Assembly: GCF_001750725.1 (NCBI RefSeq)
Contig: NZ_CP017279.1
Location: 3,720,001-3,784,000, forward strand
Direction of reading: 5' to 3'
DNA from: Enterobacter ludwigii
Lineage (GTDB): Bacteria; Pseudomonadota; Gammaproteobacteria; Enterobacterales; Enterobacteriaceae
DNA length: 64,000 nucleotides
Position 1 is the first letter of the stretch. Each line of letters starts with the position of its first letter. This document shows, one piece after another, positions 17,401 through 25,763 of this stretch. A model generated the notes under the pieces. That model saw nothing but the letters and a program-made list of their open reading frames with translations, had not been told where the DNA came from and searched no databases. Position numbers and translations under genes: made by a program.

Positions 17401-18759
17401 ATGAAAAGAAAAATTATTCCTGTGCTTATCGGTTGTGCGCTCTCTTTCTCTGGCCTGGCGGCGCAGCCCACGGCCGAGCACTATGTTGTCAGCTTCCCCG
17501 AAGGCACGCGCGTGAGCTACAGCGGCGCGTTTGCCGGTGCGTTCCCGAAGGGACTCCCGGTCGGGATTGGCTCTGGCCTGCTGTTTACCGGTAAACAGGG
17601 CGATACCCTGACGTTTGCGACCGTGACCGATCGCGGTCCGAATGCGGATTCGCCGAAAGTGGGGAAAGACGAAGCCAAAATCTTTGTCACGCCCGATTTC
17701 GCTCCGCTGCTGATGACGATTCGCGTACAAAATGGCAAAGCGGAGGCCGTCGATGCGCGCCCTCTGCATGACGATAAAGGCGCGATCAACGGTCTGCCGC
17801 TGCAAAGCGGCGTGATTGGCTCGACCAATGAAGTGGCGTTCAGTGACACGTTAAAGGTGCTGAAGGGCGACAATCGCGGGCTGGATACGGAAGGTATCAC
17901 GCCGGACGGTAAAGGCGGTTACTGGCTGTGTGACGAATACGGTCCGTTCCTGATTAACGTCGACAGCAAAGGCAAGATCCTGGCGATTCACGGTCCGCAG
18001 GCGGCGGAAGGCGAGAAATCCATCGCGGGCGGCTTGCCGAATATTATTAAATGGCGTCAACCAAACCGGGGCTTTGAAGGCCTGACCCGTATGCCGGACG
18101 GGCGTATCATTGCCGCGGTGCAAAGCACGCTGGATATCGACGGCAAAAGCAAAAAACAGGCGCTGTTTACCCGCCTGGTGAGCTTCGACCCGGCGACCGG
18201 GAAAACCGCGATGTACGGTTATCCCATCGACAGCGAAGCCTACAGCAAAAACAGTGACGCCAAAATTGGCGATATTGTGGCGCTTGATAATCAGCACCTG
18301 CTGCTGATTGAGCAGGGCAGCGATAAAAACGATGGCATGCGCAACCTCATCTACAAGGTGGACCTCAGCAAGGCGAGCGATCTGACACGCTTCGATAAGC
18401 CGGGCGAATACCCGGAGTTTGATGACGAGAAGACGCTGGCCCAGCGCGGCATTACGCTGGCGGCTAAAACCCAGGTCGTGGATTTGCGCGCGCTTGGCTG
18501 GCAGCAGGAAAAGGCCGAAGGGTTAGCGCTGATTGACAACAACACGCTGGCGGTCGCGAACGATAACGACTTTGGCGTGAAGGTGGCGATGGAAAATCCG
18601 GTCGAGGGCAAGAAGCTCAAGGATTATCGGGTGAATTCGCAAGGTGCGCTCACGATTGATGATAAACCGGTTGCGACTACCCTCGCCGTGAAGCCGCTGG
18701 CGAAGCCGGCGTCAGAAAGCGAACTGTGGATTGTGACGCTGCCCGACGCGCTGAAATAA
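17401..18759 (+). CDS. Secreted phytase-like / esterase-like domain protein
   Basis: The product has 452 residues with a signal peptide of about 20 residues (RKIIPVLIGCALSFSGLAA). The rest is a beta-propeller-like domain of the phytase-like family (PF13449 type). Typical pieces are TVTDRGPNADSP, GLDTEGITPDGKGGYWLCDEYGPFL and the late EGLALIDNNTLAVANDNDFG. Several acidic residues in these motifs could bind calcium. The protein should act in the periplasm on a phosphate ester or related substrate; the real activity of this family is poorly known. It has its own promoter region and ends at a strong hairpin shared with convergent yjiA. Confidence 0.8.
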   Translation: MKRKIIPVLIGCALSFSGLAAQPTAEHYVVSFPEGTRVSYSGAFAGAFPKGLPVGIGSGLLFTGKQGDTLTFATVTDRGPNADSPKVGKDEAKIFVTPDFAPLLMTIRVQNGKAEAVDARPLHDDKGAINGLPLQSGVIGSTNEVAFSDTLKVLKGDNRGLDTEGITPDGKGGYWLCDEYGPFLINVDSKGKILAIHGPQAAEGEKSIAGGLPNIIKWRQPNRGFEGLTRMPDGRIIAAVQSTLDIDGKSKKQALFTRLVSFDPATGKTAMYGYPIDSEAYSKNSDAKIGDIVALDNQHLLLIEQGSDKNDGMRNLIYKVDLSKASDLTRFDKPGEYPEFDDEKTLAQRGITLAAKTQVVDLRALGWQQEKAEGLALIDNNTLAVANDNDFGVKVAMENPVEGKKLKDYRVNSQGALTIDDKPVATTLAVKPLAKPASESELWIVTLPDALK

Positions 18760-18764
18760 TCTCA

Positions 18765-18794
18765 CAGCCCTCTCCTCAACTGCGGAGAGGGCTG
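18765..18794. terminator. Hairpin between the phytase-like gene and yjiA
   Basis: CAGCCCTCTCC (18765-18775) pairs perfectly with GGAGAGGGCTG (18784-18794). It sits between two convergent stop codons. It belongs to the CCCTCTCC palindrome family and may serve as terminator for both genes, though no T-run follows. Confidence 0.6.
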
Positions 18795-18805
18795 CGCTCG
18801 TACGG

Positions 18806-19759
18806 TTATTTGCGCAGTGCTGCAAACGCTGTCCGGATCTCGTCTTCCGGCAGCTGTAGCCCAATAAACACCATGACGCTTCGCGGTGTTTCATCTCCCC
18901 ACGGTCTGTCCCAGTCCGCGCTGTACAGACGCTGTACGCCCTGGAACAGCAGGCGGTTCGGTTCGCCATCAATCCACAGCATCCCTTTGTAGCGCAGCAG
19001 CCTGTCGGCAAAAGAGAGCAGCAGGTTTTCCATGACGCGGGAGACGTCGCTGATATCCACCGGGTAATCCAGCTCGACCACAATCGACGAGACGTCGTTT
19101 TGCTTATCTGCCATAAAGTGGAAGCGCGGCGTTGAGGTGACATGCTCTTCCAGCATAAAGCCGTTGGTGTTGAACAGCTGCGAGAGGTCGATATCACCGT
19201 GCGTCGCGATGTAAATCGGCGCCCGCGAGTTGATACGCGTCAGGCGCTCGCGCAGTTTTTCGCTGTCGCCCGCCACGTCGGTTTTGGTCAGCAGGATGCG
19301 ATCGGCGTAGCCCACCTGCGACTGGGCGAGGGTGAACTGGTTCATCTGTTCGTCGGCATGAACCGCGTCGACCAGCGCAATGACGCCGTCCAGCAGGTAG
19401 CGCTGGCAGAGGATCTCATGGGCGAAAAAGGTCTGAATAATCGGGCCGGGGTCGGCCATACCGGTGCATTCAATCACCAGGCGATCAAAATCGATTTCAC
19501 CGCGATCGCGGCTGTCGAGCAGATCCAGCAGGGCATCTTCTAATTCATTCGAGCGGGTGCAGCAGATGCAGCCGTTAGTCAGGGTTTTGATCTGCGTGGC
19601 GCGATCGCCAATCAGCTGATCGTCGACCGAGACTTCGCCGAATTCGTTTTCGATCACGGCGATTTTGAAGCCGTGCTGCGCGTTCAGAATGTGGCGCAGC
19701 AGGGTGGTTTTACCGGCGCCAAGGAAACCGGTCAGCAGGGTGACGGCAATCGGGGTCAT
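18806..19759 (-). CDS. yjiA: COG0523 P-loop GTPase YjiA
   Basis: The product has 317 residues; E. coli YjiA has 318. The start at 19759 follows AAGGAGAGACC; a 13-codon extension is not needed. Walker A is GFLGAGKT (11-18). The metal-binding CxCC motif is C64-I-C66-C67. ECTGMADP and TKTD (base recognition) follow. The C-terminal CobW domain ends with the protein. COG0523 GTPases act as metal chaperones or metal-dependent regulators; YjiA binds zinc and other metals in vitro, but its client is not known. It lies 10 bases after yjiX in the same direction, the E. coli arrangement. Confidence 0.93.
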   Translation of the reverse strand: MTPIAVTLLTGFLGAGKTTLLRHILNAQHGFKIAVIENEFGEVSVDDQLIGDRATQIKTLTNGCICCTRSNELEDALLDLLDSRDRGEIDFDRLVIECTGMADPGPIIQTFFAHEILCQRYLLDGVIALVDAVHADEQMNQFTLAQSQVGYADRILLTKTDVAGDSEKLRERLTRINSRAPIYIATHGDIDLSQLFNTNGFMLEEHVTSTPRFHFMADKQNDVSSIVVELDYPVDISDVSRVMENLLLSFADRLLRYKGMLWIDGEPNRLLFQGVQRLYSADWDRPWGDETPRSVMVFIGLQLPEDEIRTAFAALRK

Positions 19760-19769
19760 GGTCTCTCCT

Positions 19770-19973
19770 TTAGCAGCAGCGTACGCCGCCTTCTCCACTC
19801 CCGCCGTAGCGCGCTTCCTGACGCTCGCGGAAGAATTCGGTATAGGTCATGTACGGTTTATCCGGATGGTTGGTCTTCATATGCTCAACGTAGTTGTCAT
19901 AGTCCGGAATGCCAATCAGCATTTTCGCCGCCTGACCGAGGTATTTTTTCGCTTCGCCTAAGTTACCAAACAT
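19770..19973 (-). CDS. yjiX: YbdD/YjiX family small protein
   Basis: The product has 67 residues, the length of E. coli YjiX. The start at 19973 is chosen because the family begins [25 protein letters not shown]; upstream codons run into a terminator hairpin. It ends in a Cys pair (GGVRCC). YbdD/YjiX proteins always sit beside CstA-type transporter genes (ybdD with cstA, yjiX with btsT), so a role in pyruvate or peptide uptake is likely but unproven. The gene is separated from btsT by a terminator-like hairpin, so its level may be set by read-through. Confidence 0.9.
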   Translation of the reverse strand: MFGNLGEAKKYLGQAAKMLIGIPDYDNYVEHMKTNHPDKPYMTYTEFFRERQEARYGGSGEGGVRCC

Positions 19974-19990
19974 TGTGCCTTCCAGATAGA

Positions 19991-20015
19991 AAAAGCCCGG
20001 CAGGGGCTGCCGGGC
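19991..20015 (-). terminator. Rho-independent terminator between btsT and yjiX
   Basis: On the minus strand GCCCGGCAG and CTGCCGGGC pair around a 3-base loop and a T-run follows (plus strand 19991-19994 is AAAA). It lies after btsT and before yjiX. Confidence 0.8.
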
Positions 20016-20035
20016 GTAGTTTCCCTTCACCCTAA

Positions 20036-20056
20036 CCCTCTCCCGGAGGGAGAGGG
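20036..20056. repeat. CCCTCTCCC palindrome after btsT
   Basis: CCCTCTCCC (20036-20044) and GGGAGAGGG (20048-20056) are perfect arms with a 3-base loop, preceded by CACCCTAAC. This is one copy of a palindrome family seen at several other places in the window. Confidence 0.65.
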
Positions 20057-20069
20057 ATGCGAGGGCGGA

Positions 20070-22223
20070 TTAGTGGTGTGAAGAGGTCTTCACGCCGCCT
20101 TCCGGTACCGGGACATACGGGGTTTCTTTATCCGTACGACCCTCGGCGTTACGCACGTTCAGCCAGGTTTTGATGCCGTAGAAGATGATGCTGTACACCA
20201 CCACCAGGAACAGAATGCTCAGACCTGCGTTGGTGTAGTTGTTCACCACGATATGGTTCATGTTGGCAATCTGCTGGGCAGTGAGGTCCGCGCCGCCTGC
20301 GGCAATTTTCTCTTTGTACTGGTTAGCCATGAAGAAGAAGCCTTCCAGCTGCGGATTGGCGCTGAACAGTTTCAGACCAAGCGCCCAGGTGGTGCAAAGC
20401 AGCAGCCACAGCGCAGGGATCACGGTGACCCAGATGTATTTGGTGCGTTTCATCTTCACCAGTACAACGGTGCCAAGAACCAGGGCGACAGCGGCCAGCA
20501 TCTGGTTAGAGATACCGAACAGCGGCCACAGGCTCTTCACGCCGCCCAGCGGGTCGACAACGCCCTGATACAGCAGGTAACCCCACAGACCCACGCAGCC
20601 CGCGGTTCCCAGAATACCCGCCACCAGAGAGTCGGTTTTCTTCAGGAACGGCACGAAGTTACCCAGCAGGTCCTGCAGCATAAAGCGTCCCGCACGGGTA
20701 CCGGCGTCCAGCGCGGTGAGGATGAACAACGCTTCAAAGAGAATACCGAAGTGGTACCAGAAGCCCATGTCCGCCCACGGCAGCACTTTGTGGAACACGT
20801 GTGCGATACCCACTGCCAGCGTCGGTGCGCCACCGGCGCGGTTCAGGACTGACGGTTCGCCAATGTCTTTCGCGGTCTGCATGATCTGCTCAGGCGAAAT
20901 CACGAAGCCCCAGGAGCTGACGGTTGCGGCAGCATGTGCGCTCGCATCTTTCAGCTGCGCCATGATCAGCGCCGCGTTATCACCGCCCATCTCATGCAGG
21001 TTTGGCATGGTAATGCCCAGGCCTGCCGGAGGGGTGTTCATCGCGAAGTAGAGACCCGGTTCGATGATGGACGCGGCAACCAGCGCCATGATCGCCACGA
21101 AAGACTCCATCAGCATTGCGCCGTAGCCAATCAGACGCGCGTCTTTTTCGTTAGCCAGCAGCTTCGGTGTGGTACCGGAAGCAATCAGGGCGTGGAAGCC
21201 AGAGACCGCACCGCAGGCAATGGTGATAAACAGGAACGGGAACAGCGCACCTTTCCACAGAGGACCGGTACCGTCGATGTACTGGGTCACTGCCGGCATT
21301 TTCAGATCCGGGTTAATCACCAGGATGCCGATTGCCAGACCGACGATAACGCCGATTTTCAGGAAGGTCGCCAGGTAGTCACGCGGTGCCAGGATCAGCC
21401 AGACCGGCAGCAGAGCGGAGACAAACGCATACCCAATCAGCGCGAAGGTGATGGTGGTGTCCTTGAAGGTCAGCGCCGGGCCCCAGTACGGGTCGTGCGC
21501 AATCACGCCACCGAAGTAGATGGATGCAACCAGCAGCACAATACCAATCACCGACACTTCACCCACGCGACCCGGGCGGATAAAGCGCATGTAGATACCC
21601 ATGAACAGCGCAATCGGCACGGTAGAGCAGACGGTGAAGACCCCCCACGGACTTTCGGCCAGCGCTTTCACCACGATTAACGCCAGCACCGCGAGGATGA
21701 TGATCATAATCAGGAAGCAGCCGAACAGTGCGATGGTCCCCGGCACGCGGCCCATCTCCTCTTTGACCATCTCACCCAGAGAGGCGCCGTTACGGCGAGA
21801 AGAGATAAACAGCACCATAAAGTCCTGCACCGCCCCGGCCAGCACTACGCCCGCGAGCAGCCACAGGGTACCAGGCAGGTAGCCCATCTGCGCGGCCAGA
21901 ACCGGGCCGACCAGCGGACCCGCACCGGCGATAGCGGCAAAGTGGTGACCAAACAACACGTAGCGGTTGGTGGGCACGTAGTTGAGGCCGTCATTATTAA
22001 TGACCGCCGGAGTGGCACGCGTCGGGTCGAGTTTCATGACCTTCTGCGCGATGTATAAGCTGTAGTAGCGATAAGCAACAAGATAGACGGAGACAGACGC
22101 AACGACGATCCACAGGGCGCTTACGTGTTCGCCCCGGCGTAGTGCGACAACCGCCAGACAAAAAGCGCCGAGGATCCCGAGTAACGCCCAGGGCACGTGC
22201 TTCAGTAGTTTTTTCGTATCCAT
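20070..22223 (-). CDS. btsT: Pyruvate/proton symporter BtsT (CstA family)
   Basis: The product has 717 residues, one more than E. coli BtsT (formerly YjiY). It is a CstA-type carrier with many hydrophobic helices, including GHHFAAIAGAGPLVGPVLAAQMGYLPG near 90-115 and GFHALIASGTTPK near 340. BtsT imports pyruvate with a proton as nutrients run out, and is induced by the BtsS/BtsR sensor system. The upstream region carries the two direct repeats expected for BtsR. AGGTCTTACT is the ribosome site. The next gene downstream is yjiX, as in E. coli. The btsSR genes themselves are not in the window. Confidence 0.95.
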   Translation of the reverse strand: MDTKKLLKHVPWALLGILGAFCLAVVALRRGEHVSALWIVVASVSVYLVAYRYYSLYIAQKVMKLDPTRATPAVINNDGLNYVPTNRYVLFGHHFAAIAGAGPLVGPVLAAQMGYLPGTLWLLAGVVLAGAVQDFMVLFISSRRNGASLGEMVKEEMGRVPGTIALFGCFLIMIIILAVLALIVVKALAESPWGVFTVCSTVPIALFMGIYMRFIRPGRVGEVSVIGIVLLVASIYFGGVIAHDPYWGPALTFKDTTITFALIGYAFVSALLPVWLILAPRDYLATFLKIGVIVGLAIGILVINPDLKMPAVTQYIDGTGPLWKGALFPFLFITIACGAVSGFHALIASGTTPKLLANEKDARLIGYGAMLMESFVAIMALVAASIIEPGLYFAMNTPPAGLGITMPNLHEMGGDNAALIMAQLKDASAHAAATVSSWGFVISPEQIMQTAKDIGEPSVLNRAGGAPTLAVGIAHVFHKVLPWADMGFWYHFGILFEALFILTALDAGTRAGRFMLQDLLGNFVPFLKKTDSLVAGILGTAGCVGLWGYLLYQGVVDPLGGVKSLWPLFGISNQMLAAVALVLGTVVLVKMKRTKYIWVTVIPALWLLLCTTWALGLKLFSANPQLEGFFFMANQYKEKIAAGGADLTAQQIANMNHIVVNNYTNAGLSILFLVVVYSIIFYGIKTWLNVRNAEGRTDKETPYVPVPEGGVKTSSHH

Positions 22224-22339
22224 AGTAAGACCTGGTTTTTTATGTAATGAAAAAGGGTCAGGGTTCGTTATGAGGAGGTATTGATTAATGCTGGAGCGAT
22301 CGTGCCAGAACCACGCGCGTGTAAAGACAGGTAAATGAA

Positions 22340-22368
22340 TGAGCGGTTGAAAGGACCAGGTGAGCGGT
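22340..22368 (-). promoter_or_regulatory. BtsR-type operator: two ACCGCTCA direct repeats
   Basis: On the minus strand ACCGCTCA occurs at 22361-22368 and 22340-22347, with exactly 13 bases between. The published BtsR (YehT) site is ACC(G/A)CT(C/T)A twice with a 13-bp spacer. It lies 117-145 bases upstream of btsT and in the right orientation. Confidence 0.85.
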
Positions 22369-22413
22369 CAAAGAGGGCGGCGAGTGGTTCCGTCTCGCCG
22401 CCGCCGGGAGAAA

Positions 22414-23331
22414 TTATGTGATTGAGATCACGTGGTTATCTGCTGTGCGCTCTACCGCCAGATAATTTTCCAGCGTTTTAAGCAGCTTCTCTTTTAGCCA
22501 GTTGGGCTCCAGAATTTGAATGTTCGGCAGCCAGTAGAACAGCAGCGGCAGGATCTGGTTCTCGTGTGCCGCCTGACAGCGCAGCGTGACGCCGTTGTAC
22601 TGCTCACCGACAAGCTCTTGTTCCGGCAGCAGGTCGCGGCGCATAAAGTAATGTGAAATAGTATCTTTAATGAATATTTTCACTTCGAAAGTGTCTTCCG
22701 ACACCCACGGATCGCGGCTTTTTTCCAGCAGCCCGAGCGCATTTTCTTCCGGCGTGAAGGTTTTTTGTTGAATATCAAACCAGCTAATCTGACTCAACGA
22801 GAAGGATTTTAGCCGGCTATTCTCGGTGGCTTGTAAATACCATATATTTTTATTGTTAATGAGTTTATAGGGATTAATCAGGCGGGTTTTACCCTTATAA
22901 ACGATCTGGCATACATTACGATTCTTAATCGATTTCTCGATTTTCGATAAATAGCGACGAATATCACGTTCTACCGTGTGCTCTGCTTCGTTGCCAAGAA
23001 TAAGAATATGATTTTCGTCAACGCGTGTTTCAAGTTTCTGCCAGAATTCCGTATTTCTTTCCGGGAAAAAGCTATCGGCATTCAGGAAGTTAGCAATCGT
23101 GTGATGTAATCCTTGTCCACCGGGAGATTGTGCGGAGTGGATCAGACGATACAGTCCGTTACCGGTATGTTCCACAATAGGTGAAAGCGCATTTAAATCC
23201 CGGTAGACGGTGCGCTCGGTAATTTTAAATTTTTCCATGAGCGCACTGCGGTTTACCACACCATTTAAATGTAACTCAACCAGAATATCGACCAGACGTT
23301 CAGCCGAGCGGCTCCGCGTCGATTTAGCCAT
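22414..23331 (-). CDS. WYL-domain transcriptional regulator
   Basis: The product has 305 residues. The start at 23331 has an AGGAAGACCTT site; codons further up overlap other signals. An N-terminal helix-turn-helix of the DeoR/HTH_11 kind (about 5-60: RSRSAERLVDILVELHLNGVVNRSALMEKFKITERTVYRDLNAL) precedes a WYL domain near 130-220 (KGKTRLINPYKLINNKNIWYLQA). A C-terminal WCX-like part follows. WYL domains bind nucleotides or other ligands and often control defence or DNA-damage genes, but no such target is near. Its GC content is lower than that of its neighbours, which hints at acquisition. It ends 190 bases before btsT, and its last codons hold a CRP-like site. Confidence 0.82.
   Translation of the reverse strand: MAKSTRSRSAERLVDILVELHLNGVVNRSALMEKFKITERTVYRDLNALSPIVEHTGNGLYRLIHSAQSPGGQGLHHTIANFLNADSFFPERNTEFWQKLETRVDENHILILGNEAEHTVERDIRRYLSKIEKSIKNRNVCQIVYKGKTRLINPYKLINNKNIWYLQATENSRLKSFSLSQISWFDIQQKTFTPEENALGLLEKSRDPWVSEDTFEVKIFIKDTISHYFMRRDLLPEQELVGEQYNGVTLRCQAAHENQILPLLFYWLPNIQILEPNWLKEKLLKTLENYLAVERTADNHVISIT
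22417..22432. promoter_or_regulatory. CRP-like site in the 3' end of the WYL gene
   Basis: TGTGA-TTGAGA-TCACG differs from the TGTGA-N6-TCACA consensus at one position. It lies about 195 bases upstream of btsT, whose E. coli counterpart is under cAMP-CRP control. It is also coding sequence for the last residues (VISIT), so chance cannot be excluded. Confidence 0.45.
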
Positions 23332-23475
23332 AAGGTCTTCCTGTATATTAGGGTATGCGCTGAATGATGCGGGTAGCACTGACATGTATTGTCAGTATTC
23401 AGACACAGAAAATTTCTCTTATGGCTATATAACGGCGTGATTAAGCGGAAACCTTAGGAATTTTTGTGGAAATTG

Positions 23476-23500
23476 GCGCTGGCCGGGAAACGGCCAGCGC
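23476..23500 (-). terminator. Hairpin after the hpa cluster
   Basis: GCGCTGGCCG and CGGCCAGCGC form a perfect 10-bp stem with a 5-base loop, 10 bases past the hpaC stop. Only a weak CAATTTCC follows on the minus strand. It probably protects or ends the hpaBC message. Confidence 0.6.
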
Positions 23501-23509
23501 AGGAGGGGG

Positions 23510-24019
23510 TCACACTGCGGCTTCAGTCTCCATCATGACGGGGTGGAAACGGCGTTTAAAATAGATCAGGCCGTGTCCCGCTTCGCTCAGAATGATGTTT
23601 TTAATTTCAACGAGATAAACCAGATGGGTGCCGATGGTTTGCACCTGGCTAATCTCGCCTTCAAGGCTTGCCAGCGCGCCCTTCAGCACCGGTTGCCCCT
23701 GCGGACCTTTCTGCCAGCAGGAGAGGGCAAAGCGATCGTCCATTGCCATGCCGGTCATCCCGGCGAAGTGGCGGGCCATGATCTCCTGCTCATGGTTCAG
23801 CACGTTGACGCACAGCTTACCGTTACCCTGGAAAACCGGGTTCATGGCGCTGTTGGCATTGATGCAGACCATCAACGATGGCGGGGTGTCCGTGACCGAA
23901 CAGACGGCGGTGGCGGTAATGCCGCAGCGTCCTGCATCGCCCTCGGTGGTGACAACATTAACCGCCGCCGACAGGCTGGCCATCGCATCGCGAAAACGCA
24001 GGCGTTGTTCTGTATGCAT
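23510..24019 (-). CDS. hpaC: 4-hydroxyphenylacetate 3-monooxygenase, flavin reductase component HpaC
   Basis: The product has 169 residues, the size of E. coli W HpaC. It is a flavin reductase fold: RDAMASLSAAVNVVTTEGDAGRCGITATAVCSVTDTPPSLMVCIN near the N terminus binds flavin, and the C-terminal HLVYLVEIKNI completes the barrel. The enzyme uses NADH to make free FADH2, which diffuses to HpaB. GGGAGGTTTCA is the ribosome site. It starts 17 bases after hpaB and is the last gene of the hpa run; a strong hairpin follows. Confidence 0.95.
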   Translation of the reverse strand: MHTEQRLRFRDAMASLSAAVNVVTTEGDAGRCGITATAVCSVTDTPPSLMVCINANSAMNPVFQGNGKLCVNVLNHEQEIMARHFAGMTGMAMDDRFALSCWQKGPQGQPVLKGALASLEGEISQVQTIGTHLVYLVEIKNIILSEAGHGLIYFKRRFHPVMMETEAAV

Positions 24020-24036
24020 TGAAACCTCCCGCTGCG

Positions 24037-25599
24037 TTATTTCAGCAGCTTATCCAGCATGTTGATATCGGAATTATTGTGCAGGTGCGGCACCGTCCAG
24101 CCATGCTGGTCGTACTCGGACATGCAGCGGTCGACCATTGCCATCATTTTGTCCATGTTGCCAGAGCTCTGTGCCTGACGCAGACACTGCAGACGGATTT
24201 CGTCCTGGCTGCCGGAGTAGTTGATCTCATACAGCTCGTGACGACCACCAAACTCGCTGCCGATGGCATCCCACATCAGTTTCAAAATCTTAATGCGTTC
24301 CACGTGATCCATGCCGTTGGAGCCGCGCACGTATTTCGCCAGATACTGGTCGATCTGCGGATTGTTCAGGTCTCGCGCGCTGGACGGCAGATAGATCAGG
24401 CCGCTGGTGACGTTACGCTCGATGATGTTCTTGATCTTCGCATAGGCCATCGGGGCCATGACGCGGTAGGTCTGCAGCGCCGCGTGATCCGGCAGATACG
24501 CACCATTCACCCACGGTGTGGCTTCAGAACACATGGAGTCGCTCAGCGCCCAGAACATGTTGCGCCAGGCCACCACTTCCCCGAGATCCGCCTGCACGCC
24601 GCGGAACTCCAGGGTGCCGGTACACTCCAGCGATTTCTTCAGCAGCGCGGTAATGAAATCGAGCTTCACCGCCAGACGTACGCAGGCCTGCAGCGGGTAC
24701 ATGCGGGCAAAACCGCCTTCCATGGTCCAGCGACGGCAGCGATCGAAATCGCGGTAGATCAGCACGTTTTCCCAGGGGATCAGCACATGATCCATCACCA
24801 GGATCGCGTCGTTTTCGTCGAAACGGCTGGAGAGCGGGTAGTCGTACGGAGAGCCGGTCGCGCCTGCCACCATTTCGTAAGAGGCGCGAGAGATCAGCTT
24901 CACGCCTTCGGCGTCCATTGGCGCAACGAACATCAGCGCGAAGTCCGGGTTTTCGCCCATCACCTGCGCGGAGCCAAAACCGATCATGTTGTAGTGAGTC
25001 AGCGCCGAGTTGGTTGCCACCACTTTTGCGCCGCTAACGATGATCCCGGCGTCGGTCTCTTTTTCCAGCTTGATGTAGACGTCTTTTACTTCGTCCGCCG
25101 GTTTGTGACGGTCGATGGGGGGGTTAACGATGGCGTGGTTGAAGTAAAGCCCGGTTTCCTGAATACGGGTGTACCAGTTGCGGGCGTTCTGTTCGAACTG
25201 GCCGTAGAACGCCGGATTGGCACCGAGCGCGCAGCCAAACGCCGCCTTGTAGTCCGGGGTGCGGCCCATCCAGCCGTAGCTCAGGCGCGACCACTCGGCG
25301 ATGGCGTCACGCTGTTGACGCAGGTCGTCGGCGCTTTTCGCCACGCGGAAAAACTTATGGGTATAGCCGCCGCTGCCGGTATCGGTGCCCCAGCACAGCG
25401 TGTCCTGCATGTCAGGCTTGTGCAGCGCATCGTACATCTGCGCGATGGAGGCTGCCGCATTGCGAAACGCCGGATGAGTGGTCACGTCTTTGACGCGCTC
25501 GCCGTAGATATAAATCTCACGGCCATCCTGCAGGCTTTTTAAATACTCTTCACCGGTTAACGGACGTTTGGCATCAGCGCGGAAATCTTCAGGCTTCAT
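24037..25599 (-). CDS. hpaB: 4-hydroxyphenylacetate 3-monooxygenase, oxygenase component HpaB
   Basis: The product has 520 residues with the E. coli W start MKPEDFRADAKRPLTGEEY; the frame extends further up but that part is the promoter region. It is the FADH2-dependent oxygenase of the two-component system, which hydroxylates 4-hydroxyphenylacetate to 3,4-dihydroxyphenylacetate. Family motifs such as HAIVNPPIDRHKPADEVKDVYIKLEKE and the mid-protein WENVLIYRDFDRCRRWTMEGGFARMYPLQACVR are intact. GAGGTCCCT is the ribosome site. Transcription probably starts in the 164-base gap after hpaA, which holds a CRP site; HpaA should activate it. Confidence 0.96.
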   Translation of the reverse strand: MKPEDFRADAKRPLTGEEYLKSLQDGREIYIYGERVKDVTTHPAFRNAAASIAQMYDALHKPDMQDTLCWGTDTGSGGYTHKFFRVAKSADDLRQQRDAIAEWSRLSYGWMGRTPDYKAAFGCALGANPAFYGQFEQNARNWYTRIQETGLYFNHAIVNPPIDRHKPADEVKDVYIKLEKETDAGIIVSGAKVVATNSALTHYNMIGFGSAQVMGENPDFALMFVAPMDAEGVKLISRASYEMVAGATGSPYDYPLSSRFDENDAILVMDHVLIPWENVLIYRDFDRCRRWTMEGGFARMYPLQACVRLAVKLDFITALLKKSLECTGTLEFRGVQADLGEVVAWRNMFWALSDSMCSEATPWVNGAYLPDHAALQTYRVMAPMAYAKIKNIIERNVTSGLIYLPSSARDLNNPQIDQYLAKYVRGSNGMDHVERIKILKLMWDAIGSEFGGRHELYEINYSGSQDEIRLQCLRQAQSSGNMDKMMAMVDRCMSEYDQHGWTVPHLHNNSDINMLDKLLK

Positions 25600-25730
25600 A
25601 GGGACCTCGTATCGGAACAGTGATGTTAAATTTATGTTTTGTTTTTGTTGTTTAATTGAAGCCTGAGCGGGGGGGAACGTGAAGGGACGATTGGGACAAC
25701 GGCTGGTACTTTTCGCATATGATCGCAGAG

Positions 25731-25746
25731 TGTGATTTCCCTCACC
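25731..25746. promoter_or_regulatory. CRP site upstream of hpaBC
   Basis: TGTGA-TTTCCC-TCACC matches the CRP consensus except for the last base. It lies 130-150 bases upstream of the hpaB start codon, in the hpaA-hpaB gap. Catabolite control of the E. coli W hpaBC promoter is known, so this is a reasonable assignment. Confidence 0.6.
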
Positions 25747-25763
25747 CTGAACCCGGGCGAGGG

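Noticed and set aside
24019..25542. 507-residue plus-strand frame opposite hpaB
   Set aside because: It is the antisense shadow of a high-GC gene; composition (His/Arg/Gln rich) and lack of motifs show it is not real.
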